Source: Gammaproteobacteria bacterium
GTDB taxonomy: Bacteria > Pseudomonadota > Gammaproteobacteria > Chromatiales > Chromatiaceae
Length of the DNA: 48,923 nt
NCBI GenBank assembly: GCA_024227135.1
Contig: JAAELC010000243.1
Span: 1 to 48,923, forward strand
Reading direction: 5' to 3'
Shown: piece after piece, positions 35,400 through 43,891 of the stretch
How positions within the stretch are numbered: position 1 is the first letter of the stretch
How the letters are laid out: each line of letters begins with the position of its first letter
The notes under the pieces: model-generated
What the model was told of the DNA's origin: nothing
What the model saw: only the letters and a program-made list of their open reading frames with translations
The model's database searches: none
Program-made: the position numbers and the translations under genes

Positions 35400-36755
35400 A
35401 TGCACTCACTGAACCCGATGAACCTGCTGAGAGGTTCGTTTAGACACGGTGTCCATCCGGCAGCTCACAAGGAGCAGACGGTGGACCTTCCAATACAGCG
35501 TGTGCCATTTGGCGATCGTTATCTGATGCCACTCGGGCAGCATATCGGCGCACCCTCAAAACCTGTGGTCGGTGTCGGTCAGCGGTTGTATCGAGGGCAG
35601 ATCATCGCAGAACCCGGTGCCTTCGTCTCAACCTTTCTGCACAGTCCGGTGACCGGCAGGGTGATCGACATTGGTCCCCATCGCCATACCGACGGAACAT
35701 TCAAGCCGGCCATCGAAATCGAGGCGGATCCTTATGCCACCCAGCAGCTTCCTCCTGCCCAGACCCGGGACTGGAAGAAACTCGATATCACGGCGTTTAT
35801 AGGCGAGGTGCAGCGTGCCGGAATCGTAGGCATGGGGGGCGCCGCCTTTCCCGCCCACGTGAAGTATTCCATTCCGGAAGGCCAGCAGATCACTGAACTG
35901 CTGGTCAACGGCGCTGAGTGTGAACCCTACCTGACCAACGACCACCGCCTTATGGTGGAGCGTCCCGAGGCATTGCTCCGCGGTATCGAAATACTGCTTG
36001 AGAAGCTGGGAGCCGCTCGTGCCACCATCGGTGTGGAAGCCAACAAACCGGACGCCATCGAGATTCTACGGGACCATCTCTCCCCGGACCTGCCGGTGGA
36101 GGTGGTGTCCCTGCCGGTAAAATACCCCCAGGGCGCAGAAAAGATGTTGATAAAGGCGGTTTACGGCCAGGAAGTGCCGGCTGGTCAACTGCCCAGAGAC
36201 CTGGGGGTTACCGTCAATAACGTGGGTACTGTCGTCGCTATCGCCGACTGGTTCGATACCGGCATGCCGCTGATCGAAAGGGTCGTTACCGTATCCGGAC
36301 CGGGAGCTGCCTATCCATCGAACCTGATCGTCCCCCTGGGTACATCGGTGCGGGATGTATTGAGCTTTTGCGGCGGCCTGCGATCGGAGACCCGGGAGGT
36401 CGTCATGGGTGGCCCCATGATGGGTTCACCCATCGCCAGTCTGGATGTGCCCGTCATGAAGGGTACATCGGGTATTCTTGCCTTTACCAACACCGAAACC
36501 CTCCGCCCCCCTGAGTACCCCTGTATCCGCTGCGGCCGTTGTCTGGAGGCCTGTCCCTATTTCCTCAACCCGTCACGGCTGGCACGACTTGCCAAAGCCA
36601 GACTGTTCAGCGAAATGAAGGACTATCGGGTACAGGACTGTGTGGAGTGCGGTTCCTGTACTTTCACCTGCCCCTCCGGCATACCCATCGTCCAGCTCAT
36701 TCGCACAGCCAAAGATAACCTGGCCCACGCATCCCGCAAAGGGGAACCAACGTGA
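35400..36755 (+). CDS. rnfC: Rnf complex subunit C
   Basis: A 451-aa cytoplasmic-face subunit that binds NADH/FMN. It begins MHSLNPMNLLRGSFRHGVHP, with the N-terminal barrel-like region (VPFGDRYLMPLGQHIGAPS) and the flavin/NADH domain (VGMGGAAFPAHVKY, LLVNGAECEPYLTNDHRLM). Two [4Fe-4S] motifs near the C-terminus are CIRCGRCLEACP and CVECGSCTFTCPSG. It lacks the long Ala-rich tail of E. coli RsxC, like Rnf from many other bacteria. The start is somewhat uncertain (Met seven codons later is possible); the frame also runs back into the preceding gene without a good start. Confidence 0.93.
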   Translation: MHSLNPMNLLRGSFRHGVHPAAHKEQTVDLPIQRVPFGDRYLMPLGQHIGAPSKPVVGVGQRLYRGQIIAEPGAFVSTFLHSPVTGRVIDIGPHRHTDGTFKPAIEIEADPYATQQLPPAQTRDWKKLDITAFIGEVQRAGIVGMGGAAFPAHVKYSIPEGQQITELLVNGAECEPYLTNDHRLMVERPEALLRGIEILLEKLGAARATIGVEANKPDAIEILRDHLSPDLPVEVVSLPVKYPQGAEKMLIKAVYGQEVPAGQLPRDLGVTVNNVGTVVAIADWFDTGMPLIERVVTVSGPGAAYPSNLIVPLGTSVRDVLSFCGGLRSETREVVMGGPMMGSPIASLDVPVMKGTSGILAFTNTETLRPPEYPCIRCGRCLEACPYFLNPSRLARLAKARLFSEMKDYRVQDCVECGSCTFTCPSGIPIVQLIRTAKDNLAHASRKGEPT

Positions 36756-37771
36756 TCAAGAAAGAGCCCGATCTGCTGATCCAGGCCACACCCATGCTGC
36801 GGCAGGAGATGACCACTCCCCGCGCCATGCTCGATGTCTGGATCGCACTGATCCCGGTGATACTGGCCGCCGTCTGGTTTTTCGGGGTTGGTGCACTATT
36901 GCTACTGCTGACTACTATTGCAGGTGGACTGATGACGGAGTGGGTGTTCACTCCGGCCGATAAAAGACGGGGAGTAATGCGGGATAACAGCAGCTTGCTG
37001 ACCGGCCTGCTTCTGGGCCTGACCCTACCCCCTGGCCTGCCCCTCTGGATGGCTTTTCTCGGTGGAGCCGCTGCCATCGGGCTAGGCAAACTGATATGGG
37101 GTGGCCTCGGCAGCAACTTGTTCAATCCGGCACTGGTGGGACGTGCTTTCCTGCTGGGTACCTTTCCAATCGCCATGACCACCTGGAGCCCGGCGATGGG
37201 CCCGGGACATTTCTTTGAGGTACAGGGCAGCCTGTTCGCGCTGCCCTTCCAGACTCCCGTGTATGATGCTGTCTCTGCGGCAACCCCGCTGGGTTTGATG
37301 AAGTTTGAGCAGCAATCGACAGCGCTTTCGAAACTGCTGATCGGTAACACCTCCGGCAGTCTGGGTGAAACCAGCGGCCTGTTGCTTCTGCTCGGCGGGC
37401 TTTTCCTGCTGTGGCGGCGGGACCTGGATTGGCGTATCCCTACCGCCATATTTGCCTCCGCCGCACTCTTTTCCGGTCTGCTCTACCTGGTGAATCCGGT
37501 ACAGTTCCCCGGACCCCTGTTCACGCTGTTTTCCGGCAGCCTGCTGTTTGGTGCCATCTACATGGCGACCGACCCGGTGACTTCGCCGCTCAGTCCCAGG
37601 GGTGCCTGGATATTCGGTATCGGCATCGGCTTCCTGATCGTACTGATCAGAGGGTTCGGTGGACTTCCCGAAGGCGTAATGTATGCAATCCTGCTGATGA
37701 ACGGGGCAACTCCCTTGATCGACCGTTATACCCAACCGCGTGTTTTCGGGCGCCAGGCCAGGTCTGGATGA
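36752..37771 (+). CDS. rnfD: Rnf complex subunit D
   Basis: A 339-aa membrane subunit with about ten helices that carries covalent FMN. The flavinylation site is visible as DAVSAATPLG (Thr in the S-x-A-T context). It starts with GTG at 36752, overlapping the rnfC stop as GTGA, with AGGGGA upstream. Ion translocation occurs through RnfD/A/E. Confidence 0.94.
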   Translation: MIKKEPDLLIQATPMLRQEMTTPRAMLDVWIALIPVILAAVWFFGVGALLLLLTTIAGGLMTEWVFTPADKRRGVMRDNSSLLTGLLLGLTLPPGLPLWMAFLGGAAAIGLGKLIWGGLGSNLFNPALVGRAFLLGTFPIAMTTWSPAMGPGHFFEVQGSLFALPFQTPVYDAVSAATPLGLMKFEQQSTALSKLLIGNTSGSLGETSGLLLLLGGLFLLWRRDLDWRIPTAIFASAALFSGLLYLVNPVQFPGPLFTLFSGSLLFGAIYMATDPVTSPLSPRGAWIFGIGIGFLIVLIRGFGGLPEGVMYAILLMNGATPLIDRYTQPRVFGRQARSG

Positions 37772-38469
37772 ACCAACCGGTGCCATTACCATCGACCAGA
37801 GAACCCGGCAGTGTTCGCCTGGTTCTCTCCCTCGCCCTGGCGGGTCTGATCTCCGGAATCGCTATTATCGGGGTGTACGAGGCCACGCTGCCCACTATCA
37901 CTGCCAACAAAGCCCGGGAACTGCGCGAAGCGGTATTCAAAGTACTACCCGGTGTTGCCCGTATGCAGCGGCTCGAATTTATAGAGGGAAGCCTGCAGCC
38001 CACCGAGGGCGGCGCCGTCAACGATCAGACACTGTATGGCGGCTACACCTCCAATGGCGACCTGGTGGGCTATGCGATCCCGGCAGACGGTCCGGGATTT
38101 CAGGATACGATACGCCTGCTCTATGGATACCTCCCGAAGGAGCGGAAAATTGTCGGCATGGAAATCCTCGAGAGCCGCGAGACTCCGGGACTCGGGGACA
38201 AAATCTACAAGGACCTGGTATTTGTGGCCAACTTCTCCAATCTCGTTCCGGACCCGGAGATCCTCACGGTAAAAAAGGGCACCCGAAGCGCAGCCAACGA
38301 GGTTGATGCCATCACCGGTGCAACGATTTCCTCCAAGGCGGTGGTTAGAATAATCAACGAAGCGCACATCCGCTGGCAACCCCGGTTACCTTCGGTAGCA
38401 CCGGCCATGCCATTACCCGACAACGAAACGGGGCCCGAAACGGGTAAACCACCCCGGGAGATCAGGTAG
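37768..38469 (+). CDS. rnfG: Rnf complex subunit G
   Basis: A 233-aa periplasmic subunit anchored by one N-terminal helix (LVLSLALAGLISGIAIIGVY). The covalent FMN site is DAITGATISSKAV, the canonical (S/T)GAT motif; ESRETPGLGDKI is also family-typical. Its ATG overlaps the rnfD stop as ATGA. A proline-rich tail follows the FMN domain. No apbE flavin transferase is in the window, so it must lie elsewhere. Confidence 0.94.
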   Translation: MNQPVPLPSTREPGSVRLVLSLALAGLISGIAIIGVYEATLPTITANKARELREAVFKVLPGVARMQRLEFIEGSLQPTEGGAVNDQTLYGGYTSNGDLVGYAIPADGPGFQDTIRLLYGYLPKERKIVGMEILESRETPGLGDKIYKDLVFVANFSNLVPDPEILTVKKGTRSAANEVDAITGATISSKAVVRIINEAHIRWQPRLPSVAPAMPLPDNETGPETGKPPREIR

Positions 38470-38496
38470 AGACCATGTACAAGCGAGGCATAAAGC

Positions 38497-39150
38497 ATGG
38501 AAACCGATAAAAACCTGGACGCCTATCAGGAGTTCGTGAAAGGACTCTGGCGGGATAACCCGGTGTTCGTACAGGTGCTGGGCATGTGCCCGATGCTGGC
38601 TGTTACCAACTCCGCGATCAACGCGCTGGTGATGGGCGGTGCAACCCTGTTCGTGCTCATCGGATCCAGCTTTCTGGTGGCCTCTCTGAAAAAGTGGATT
38701 CCAAAACAGGTACGTATTTCCCTTTATATCATTATTATTGCCACTTTCGTCACCGTTGCCGACTACAGTCTCCTGGCTCTGATGCCAGGGGTGCACAAGG
38801 AGCTTGGGGCTTTCATTCCCTTGATTGTGGCAAACTGCATGATCCTCGGCCGCCAGGAGGCCTTTGCTTCCCGCCATGGCGTTCGGTTTGCGGTTCTGGA
38901 TGCGGCTGGCATGGCCCTTGGCTTCACCCTGGCTTTGTTCGCTCTTGGCAGCGTTCGGGAAATTCTCGGCAACGGCTCACTGTTCAATATCCCCCTGTTC
39001 GGTGACACATTCGAACCCTGGGTGATCATGATCCTTCCCCCCGGGGGGTTCATAACCCTGGGGCTTATCCTGCTGGTTTTCAATTGGGCCGCGGTGCGCA
39101 AGCAGCGCTTCATGCAGCAGGTGGCTGAGGCCGAGAGGGAAACCCTGTGA
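38497..39150 (+). CDS. rnfE: Rnf complex subunit E
   Basis: A 217-aa subunit with six membrane helices, paralogous to RnfA with inverted topology. The conserved NPVFVQVLGMCPMLAVTNSAINAL and FIPLIVANCMILGRQEAFAS carry the membrane cysteines that bind the intramembrane iron-sulfur centre shared with RnfA. Confidence 0.95.
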   Translation: METDKNLDAYQEFVKGLWRDNPVFVQVLGMCPMLAVTNSAINALVMGGATLFVLIGSSFLVASLKKWIPKQVRISLYIIIIATFVTVADYSLLALMPGVHKELGAFIPLIVANCMILGRQEAFASRHGVRFAVLDAAGMALGFTLALFALGSVREILGNGSLFNIPLFGDTFEPWVIMILPPGGFITLGLILLVFNWAAVRKQRFMQQVAEAERETL

Positions 39151-39725
39151 ACGAACTGGTCTGGATATTCATCAGCGCCCTGCTGGTAAACAATTTCGTA
39201 CTGGCGTACTTTCTTGGGCTCTGCCCTTTTCTGGGGGTGTCGGGTCGTCTGGATACCTCGTTCCGTCTGGGGCTTGCAACCACGTTCGTGCTGGTGATCA
39301 CCGCTTTGTGCGCCTGGTTTCTGAACACTTATATCCTGATTCACGCGCCTTACTTGCGTTTAATCAGTTTTATCGTTGTGATTGCCAGCACCGTCCAGTT
39401 CATCGAGATGGCAATCAAGAAACTCAGCCCGGCGCTGTTCAAGGCACTGGGCATTTTCCTGCCTTTGATCACCACCAACTGCGCCATACTGGGGCTGGCG
39501 ATTTTTGCGACCAACCGGGGCTACGACCTGGTGGAGGGCCTGATATTCGCCCTGGGTGCGGGCGCGGGCTTTACCCTCGCCATGGTGCTCATGGCCGGGT
39601 TGCGTGAGGAGACCGAGCTGTCCGATGTACCCGCATTGATGCAGGGCACAGCGTTGAATCTCATCATTGCCGGTATCTTGTCCATGGCCTTCATGGGATT
39701 TGCCGGTCTGTTCAGTTCAACCTGA
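39147..39725 (+). CDS. rnfA: Rnf complex subunit A
   Basis: A 192-aa subunit with six membrane helices. NNFVLAYFLGLCPFLGVS and FLPLITTNCAILGLAIF carry the cysteines that pair with those of RnfE. GTG start at 39147 overlaps the rnfE stop. RnfA at the end of the cluster is a non-canonical order compared with E. coli rsxABCDGE. Confidence 0.95.
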   Translation: MNELVWIFISALLVNNFVLAYFLGLCPFLGVSGRLDTSFRLGLATTFVLVITALCAWFLNTYILIHAPYLRLISFIVVIASTVQFIEMAIKKLSPALFKALGIFLPLITTNCAILGLAIFATNRGYDLVEGLIFALGAGAGFTLAMVLMAGLREETELSDVPALMQGTALNLIIAGILSMAFMGFAGLFSST

Positions 39726-39727
39726 CC

Positions 39728-39937
39728 ATGTTGACACACCTGCTGGCACTGCTCGGGCTGATACTGCTATGTGCCTGCTGGGTTCTGTTCCAGCTCTGGC
39801 TGGGACGCCAGGACCCGGACAAGGCAGAAGGTTTCCGGCCCGGGTGCGGTGCTTGCGGTCAGGGGGATTGCCCAAAGAATCCCTGTAGCAGTTCACCTCA
39901 AAACAGAGACCAGAAAAAAGCCTCCGATTCCCTTTGA
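39728..39937 (+). CDS. NqrM-like small membrane protein
   Basis: A 69-aa protein: one N-terminal membrane helix (LLALLGLILLCACWVLFQL), then a Cys-rich tail GCGACGQGDCPKNPC. This is the plan of NqrM (DUF539), which helps insert iron into the intramembrane centre of Na+-NQR and related Rnf complexes. It starts two bases after the rnfA stop and closes the operon. Assignment rests on size, topology and cysteine pattern, not on close sequence match. Confidence 0.6.
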   Translation: MLTHLLALLGLILLCACWVLFQLWLGRQDPDKAEGFRPGCGACGQGDCPKNPCSSSPQNRDQKKASDSL

Positions 39938-40245
39938 CTACGGTCGGTACAGGACTATCGCCCCACCCGGCTGAAAACCGTGCCTGTTTTAATATCGAAT
40001 TCTGTTTCCAGATTGAACTCATGGATCAGCAAGTCGCTCTCTGCCAAACCATACTCACGCTGGATCTCCCCCAGAATCAGACGAACCGCATTGCGATTAT
40101 AGCCGATTCATCCGAACGCCACTTGCTGGCGTATCAACTCTCAAGCCCCTTCCAATGTCACGCCTGACCTCCAACCGCTTCTGATTCAAGCCGTTTCATC
40201 CGAACGCCACTTGCTGGCGTATCAACTCCCCGGCCCTTTCCAGTG
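39938..40245. other. Intergenic region with 88-bp tandem duplication
   Basis: Lies between the convergent Rnf operon and the DUF971 gene. Its right part is a tandem duplication (40102-40277) that also covers the last residues of the DUF971 gene. No independent gene seen. Confidence 0.55.
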
Positions 40246-40277
40246 TTACGCCTGACCTCCAACCGCTTCTGATTCAA
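40102..40277. repeat. 88-bp tandem duplication
   Basis: Units 40102-40189 and 40190-40277 are nearly identical (ttcatccgaacgccacttgc... to ...cgcttctgattcaa), with a third partial start at 40278. The right unit contains the 3' end of the DUF971 gene, so the left unit is a duplicated copy of that gene end plus its downstream flank. Confidence 0.9.
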
Positions 40278-40608
40278 GCCGATTCAGATGCGCTTCCCAG
40301 TTTTCTCTCTGATTCTCCCCCAGCCCATAGAGATAGCTCCAATCGTAGATTCCCGACTTATGCCCGTCGTTAAAATAAAGCTTTACCGCGTAATTGCCCA
40401 TGGGTTCGATCCGGTCGATCACCACATCCTGCTTTCCGGTGACCAGCAGCCGCTCTCTGCCCCGCCTGGCCCGCACCTCCATGGAGGGTGAAAAAACCCT
40501 TAGATACTCCCAGGGCAAGGAAAAACAACGACCGTTGTCATAGGTAATCTCGAGACAGCGTGACTGGGTGAGCTGCTTGATCTCGACAGGTTTGGGGCGT
40601 GGGTTCAT
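40246..40608 (-). CDS. DUF971 (GBBH-like N-terminal domain) protein
   Basis: A 120-aa single-domain protein of DUF971, the domain found at the N-terminus of gamma-butyrobetaine hydroxylases and alone in many proteobacteria. Recognisable: LEITYDNGRCFSLPWEYLRVFSPS, IEPMGNYAVKLYFNDGHKSGIYDWSYLY. The standalone form has been linked to iron-sulfur or cofactor metabolism, but its function is not settled. The last codons (ESEAVGGQA) lie in the tandem duplication, so its C-terminus may have been changed recently. Confidence 0.88.
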   Translation of the reverse strand: MNPRPKPVEIKQLTQSRCLEITYDNGRCFSLPWEYLRVFSPSMEVRARRGRERLLVTGKQDVVIDRIEPMGNYAVKLYFNDGHKSGIYDWSYLYGLGENQRENWEAHLNRLESEAVGGQA

Positions 40609-40814
40609 AAGGGTGACCTGGGGGCTTGTATCGCCAATTCAAAGGGCTGAATAGAAAATCGCAGGGTTGAAAACCGGCAGGGCTCCGGACCCAAATACCC
40701 CTGCAAACCCAATCTGACACTGGTAGCAACCGTTGGACAAATTCCGTACACGCCCCCTGGGGGCTGCCGCGCTTTCCGTGCAGAACCACCACCCGCTGAT
40801 GCTCCACCGAACAC

Positions 40815-40836
40815 AAAAAAGGTGCCTCCAGGCACC
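40815..40836 (-). terminator. rpmE terminator, repeat unit 1 (distal)
   Basis: On the minus strand GGTGCCTGGAGGCACC followed by TTTTTT. Best formed of the three. Confidence 0.75.
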
Positions 40837-40902
40837 CTTCTATCTCGTATGGATCTCCACTGGCCGGGTACCGGGGCGGATGCTCGATTATATCTACAGC
40901 GC

Positions 40903-40921
40903 AAAAGGTGCCTCAGGCACC
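40903..40921 (-). terminator. rpmE terminator, repeat unit 2
   Basis: On the minus strand GGTGCCTGAGGCACC followed by TTTT. Confidence 0.7.
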
Positions 40922-40989
40922 CTTCTACTTCTTAGGAATCACCCCTGGCCGGGTACGGGGGACAGATGCTCGATTATGTCCGTGACGCC

Positions 40990-41007
40990 AAAGATGCCTC
41001 AGGCACC
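40990..41007 (-). terminator. rpmE terminator, repeat unit 3 (proximal)
   Basis: On the minus strand GGTGCCTGAGGCATC followed by TTT; one stem mismatch, so the weakest and the first met by polymerase. Confidence 0.55.
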
Positions 41008-41049
41008 CTTGTACTTCTTATGGATCACCCCGACCCCCGGGGCGAGCGT

Positions 41050-41253
41050 TCAACTGCGTCCGTAGCGTCTGCGGAACTTGTCCACGCGACCTGCAGTATC
41101 CATAATTTTCTGTTTACCGGTGAAAAACGGGTGGCAGGCCGAACAGACCTCCACGTGCAGTTCACCACCCTGGGTTGAGCGGGTCGTAAACTTATTGCCG
41201 CAACTGCAGGCAACGTGTATGTCGGTGTATTTTGGATGAATGTCCGGTTTCAT
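41050..41253 (-). CDS. rpmE: 50S ribosomal protein L31
   Basis: A 67-aa ribosomal protein of the zinc-binding type. It begins [12 protein letters not shown], the standard L31 start, so ATG at 41253 is chosen (AGAGGCG upstream) over 41274. Zinc ligands are Cys in CSCGN and CSACHPFF. It ends KFRRRYGRS. Zinc-type L31 can be swapped for a non-zinc paralogue under zinc limitation; no paralogue is in the window. Behind it lies the triplicated terminator. Confidence 0.97.
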   Translation of the reverse strand: MKPDIHPKYTDIHVACSCGNKFTTRSTQGGELHVEVCSACHPFFTGKQKIMDTAGRVDKFRRRYGRS

Positions 41254-41356
41254 GATCGCCTCTGTGTTAGACATGAATCAACCGCAAAGCGGCGAAAACA
41301 GGACATAGTAACGAAGTTTTTGATTTCAAGCAAATAGTCAAATTAATCCGCCCGAA

Positions 41357-41722
41357 TCACCGGGGTTTCAGCGGAACAATCTTCGACACAGACTCAGAAT
41401 CCCTCATCGTATTCAGCAGTTGCGGCTGCTCCAGGGGATTACGCAGACATTCCAGCAGACCACCGGGTCCACCCACCCGCTCCCACATCATACGATAGAT
41501 GCGAATACAGGCACCCATGGGGGAGTCCGAGCTGCGGCGTTCCTGCTCGATCCGCCACTGAAGGCACCGCAATCGCTCCCGGTTCTCGGGCGAAGCCTCT
41601 GCGATCGCCTGCTCTATCGCTTCCAGTCGCATTTTCTCGAACAGATCAGGATCCGCTTTCGACATTTCGGACCAGCGATTAAAATCCAGTGCATCCGGAT
41701 TGGCTGTTTTAGTTGTTTTCAT
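41357..41722 (-). CDS. DUF3135 family protein
   Basis: A 121-aa soluble helical protein of DUF3135, found in gammaproteobacteria. Conserved features are FNRWSEMSKADPDLFEKMR, LRCLQWRIEQERRSSDSPMGAC and IYRMMWERV. ATG at 41722 follows GGGGAT; the frame extends six codons further without support. Function unknown. It precedes rpmE on the same strand with a gap of about 100 bp. Confidence 0.78.
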   Translation of the reverse strand: MKTTKTANPDALDFNRWSEMSKADPDLFEKMRLEAIEQAIAEASPENRERLRCLQWRIEQERRSSDSPMGACIRIYRMMWERVGGPGGLLECLRNPLEQPQLLNTMRDSESVSKIVPLKPR

Positions 41723-42039
41723 TGTCCGATCCCCACCCATTGACTACTGTTGAAGATTGCTCTGCGCCACCAGAACGCCTGTACCCTATGAGTAGCATGC
41801 CTCCCGGCATATTTCAATGGTTAAGCACTGTTTCGATATCAACTTATTCTTTTTATTCAGAATGTTAGAAACCTAAATCTGATTAGGTGTCAATAATCGG
41901 TCAGCTCTCCGACACAAGGAGCAAACAGTCGGCTGACTGAAACAGGAAACGCGCGATCGGCTGAGTGAATGGGAAACCCTCCGTTCCGTCAACTGAAATA
42001 TCCTACATGTCGGGGGCTGGATCAATAAGAATCCAAATT
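41723..42039. other. Intergenic region between hemW and DUF3135 gene
   Basis: About 300 bp with no gene, hairpin or repeat that I recognise. It should contain the promoter for the DUF3135 gene. Confidence 0.45.
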
Positions 42040-43206
42040 TTAATAACCGGTGAACAAGACCAGCAAATCATCCAGAAACCGATAGCCCAGAGGGGTGGGT
42101 CTAACGGTGGCCCCGTCAAGCGCTATAAAACCCTTTTCCATGCCCTTCCAGATTCCTTTTTCGATCTCAGCTCCGGAAAGCCCTGTGCGCCCCCGAAAAA
42201 GATCCTTGGAAAACCCCCCACTCAGGCGCAGGGCATTCATCATGAACTCGATGGAAAGATCGGCTTGGGTCAGCCGGGTTTCACCAGCCAGAGCCCCTGC
42301 CCCCCCTGCACCACTCAAGTAACGACCGGGACTGCGAACCCGGTGACGCCGGACCACCCGATTGATTCGTGTATCGGTTAATTTGCCATGAGCTCCCGCC
42401 CCGATTCCCAGATAGTCTCCGAATTGCCAGTAATTCAGATTGTGCCTGCATTCCCGGCCGGGTAAGGCATAGGCGGAAATCTCGTAACGGTGGTAACCCG
42501 CTGACTCGATCAGCCCATGCCCCTGCTGCTGTATCTCCCAGACATTGTCATCCGACGGCATTACCGGGGGGGCATGGTGAAACGCCGTGTTGGGTTCCAG
42601 GGTAAGTTGATAATAAGACAGATGGGTGGGACCAAGCTCAAGCGCCAGCGCGACATCCGACAATGCCTGCTTCCGGCTCTGGCCGGGCAGCCCGAACATA
42701 AGATCGAGATTGAGATTATCGAAGCCGGCCTGACGGGCGTTTTCGATAGCGGTGACGGCCTGCTCAACCCCGTGAATACGCCCCAGTTGCTGGAGTGCAG
42801 AGGCTGTGAAACTCTGCACGCCGACGGACAATCGATTGACCCCCCCCTCCCGATAACCCGGATAACGATCAGCTTCCAGAGTACCCGGATTGGCCTCCAT
42901 CGTCACCTCCATTTCCGAGTGGCAGGGCATTCGCTCACGGACGCCTTTCAATAAACGCCCTATCGCCTGAGGAGGAAACAGACTCGGCGTACCACCGCCG
43001 ATAAAAACCGACCCCAGCTCTCTTCCTTCCACCAATGGCAGTTCAAACTCAAGATCCGCGATCAATCCATCCACATAGGCGTCGTAATCCGGTGGCCGCG
43101 CTGTTTCATGGGAATTGAAATCGCAGTAGGGGCATTTGCGCACACACCAGGGAGTGTGGATGTAAAGACCGAGGGGTATCGAAGCGTCGAAAGCAGCCTG
43201 TTTCAT
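42040..43206 (-). CDS. hemW: Radical SAM haem chaperone HemW
   Basis: A 388-aa protein close to E. coli HemW in length. The radical SAM cluster motif is CVRKCPYC in YIHTPWCVRKCPYCDFNS; GGGTPSLF and GVQSF are further family motifs. Once called a coproporphyrinogen III oxidase, the family is now known to bind haem and insert it into respiratory enzymes; the oxidase-specific residues are not expected here. No good ribosome-binding site precedes the ATG. Divergent from the TRAP transporter genes. Confidence 0.93.
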   Translation of the reverse strand: MKQAAFDASIPLGLYIHTPWCVRKCPYCDFNSHETARPPDYDAYVDGLIADLEFELPLVEGRELGSVFIGGGTPSLFPPQAIGRLLKGVRERMPCHSEMEVTMEANPGTLEADRYPGYREGGVNRLSVGVQSFTASALQQLGRIHGVEQAVTAIENARQAGFDNLNLDLMFGLPGQSRKQALSDVALALELGPTHLSYYQLTLEPNTAFHHAPPVMPSDDNVWEIQQQGHGLIESAGYHRYEISAYALPGRECRHNLNYWQFGDYLGIGAGAHGKLTDTRINRVVRRHRVRSPGRYLSGAGGAGALAGETRLTQADLSIEFMMNALRLSGGFSKDLFRGRTGLSGAEIEKGIWKGMEKGFIALDGATVRPTPLGYRFLDDLLVLFTGY

Positions 43207-43336
43207 AGGGGGCAGGTTACCGATTTTTTTTCCTGAAATCAGCTTGATGGATAGGCTGATACACGCAAAATGTATAACTCAGGAAATTTCTGCGATAATT
43301 TGGCGCGTTCGACTCTAAAGCAAACCAGGAGAGCAG

Positions 43337-43888
43337 ATGGATCAACCCAGCTACAGCGGAATCGCCCGCTTTGCCGATATGGTGGACAGTCTGAACGAAA
43401 ACGTCGGACGGGCCATTTCCTGGTTTACCCTTCTCATGGTGCTCGTCACCTTTCTGGTCGTGGTTCTGCGCTATCTCTTCAACATCGGCTGGATAGCCAT
43501 GCAGGAGTCCGTCACTTACATGCATGCCGCCGTATTCATGCTGGGCGCTGCCTACACCATGAAGCACGGGGGGCATGTCCGGGTCGACTTGATATACCGG
43601 GGCCTGAGCCCAAGGAAAAAAGCGTGGGTAGATCTGTTCGGTTCGCTGCTGCTGCTGCTGCCCGTGTGTGGTTTCATCACCTGGGTCAGCTGGGAATATA
43701 TCGCTGCCTCCTGGTCGGTATGGGAAACATCCCAGGAGGCGGGGGGAATTCCCGCAGTTTTCCTGCTCAAGACCGTTATTCTCGTCATGTCGGTTTTAAT
43801 GGTATTACAAGGCATTTCCCAGTTCCTGCGAAGTCTGTTGCGAATTATGGATAACACCGAAGAAACCGAACTGGAAGCGGGAGATTAA
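43337..43888 (+). CDS. TRAP transporter small permease (DctQ family)
   Basis: A 183-aa protein with four membrane helices, of the DctQ/TakQ family, the small membrane subunit of tripartite ATP-independent periplasmic transporters. Typical: NEDVGR-like NENVGRAISWFTLLMVLVTF, and HGGHVRVDLIY. AGGAG lies five bases before the ATG. It is followed three bases later by the large permease gene. The linked binding protein indicates a 2-oxoacid or related carboxylate substrate. Confidence 0.93.
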   Translation: MDQPSYSGIARFADMVDSLNENVGRAISWFTLLMVLVTFLVVVLRYLFNIGWIAMQESVTYMHAAVFMLGAAYTMKHGGHVRVDLIYRGLSPRKKAWVDLFGSLLLLLPVCGFITWVSWEYIAASWSVWETSQEAGGIPAVFLLKTVILVMSVLMVLQGISQFLRSLLRIMDNTEETELEAGD

Positions 43889-43891
43889 GTC

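Larger units (their letters stand above)
40815..41042 (-). repeat. 86-bp tandem repeat x3, each with a terminator hairpin
   Basis: Units start at 40821, 40907 and 40993 (period exactly 86). Shared wording includes cttctacttcttatggatcacc, ggccgggta and gatgctcgattat. Each begins with a hairpin GGTGCC/GGCACC. The third unit is incomplete. The array lies just downstream of rpmE. Confidence 0.9.
40609..41049. other. Intergenic region with triplicated terminator
   Basis: Right half is an 86-bp tandem array of hairpins behind rpmE; left half (40609-40814) has only frames with poor coding character and no ribosome-binding site. Confidence 0.55.

Noticed and set aside
40605-40904. 99-codon minus-strand frame between DUF971 and rpmE
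   Set aside because: No ribosome-binding site, no family, and it runs through the terminator repeat array.
40815-41042. CRISPR array
   Set aside because: Only three units of 86 bp, with no distinct spacers between constant repeats and no cas genes.
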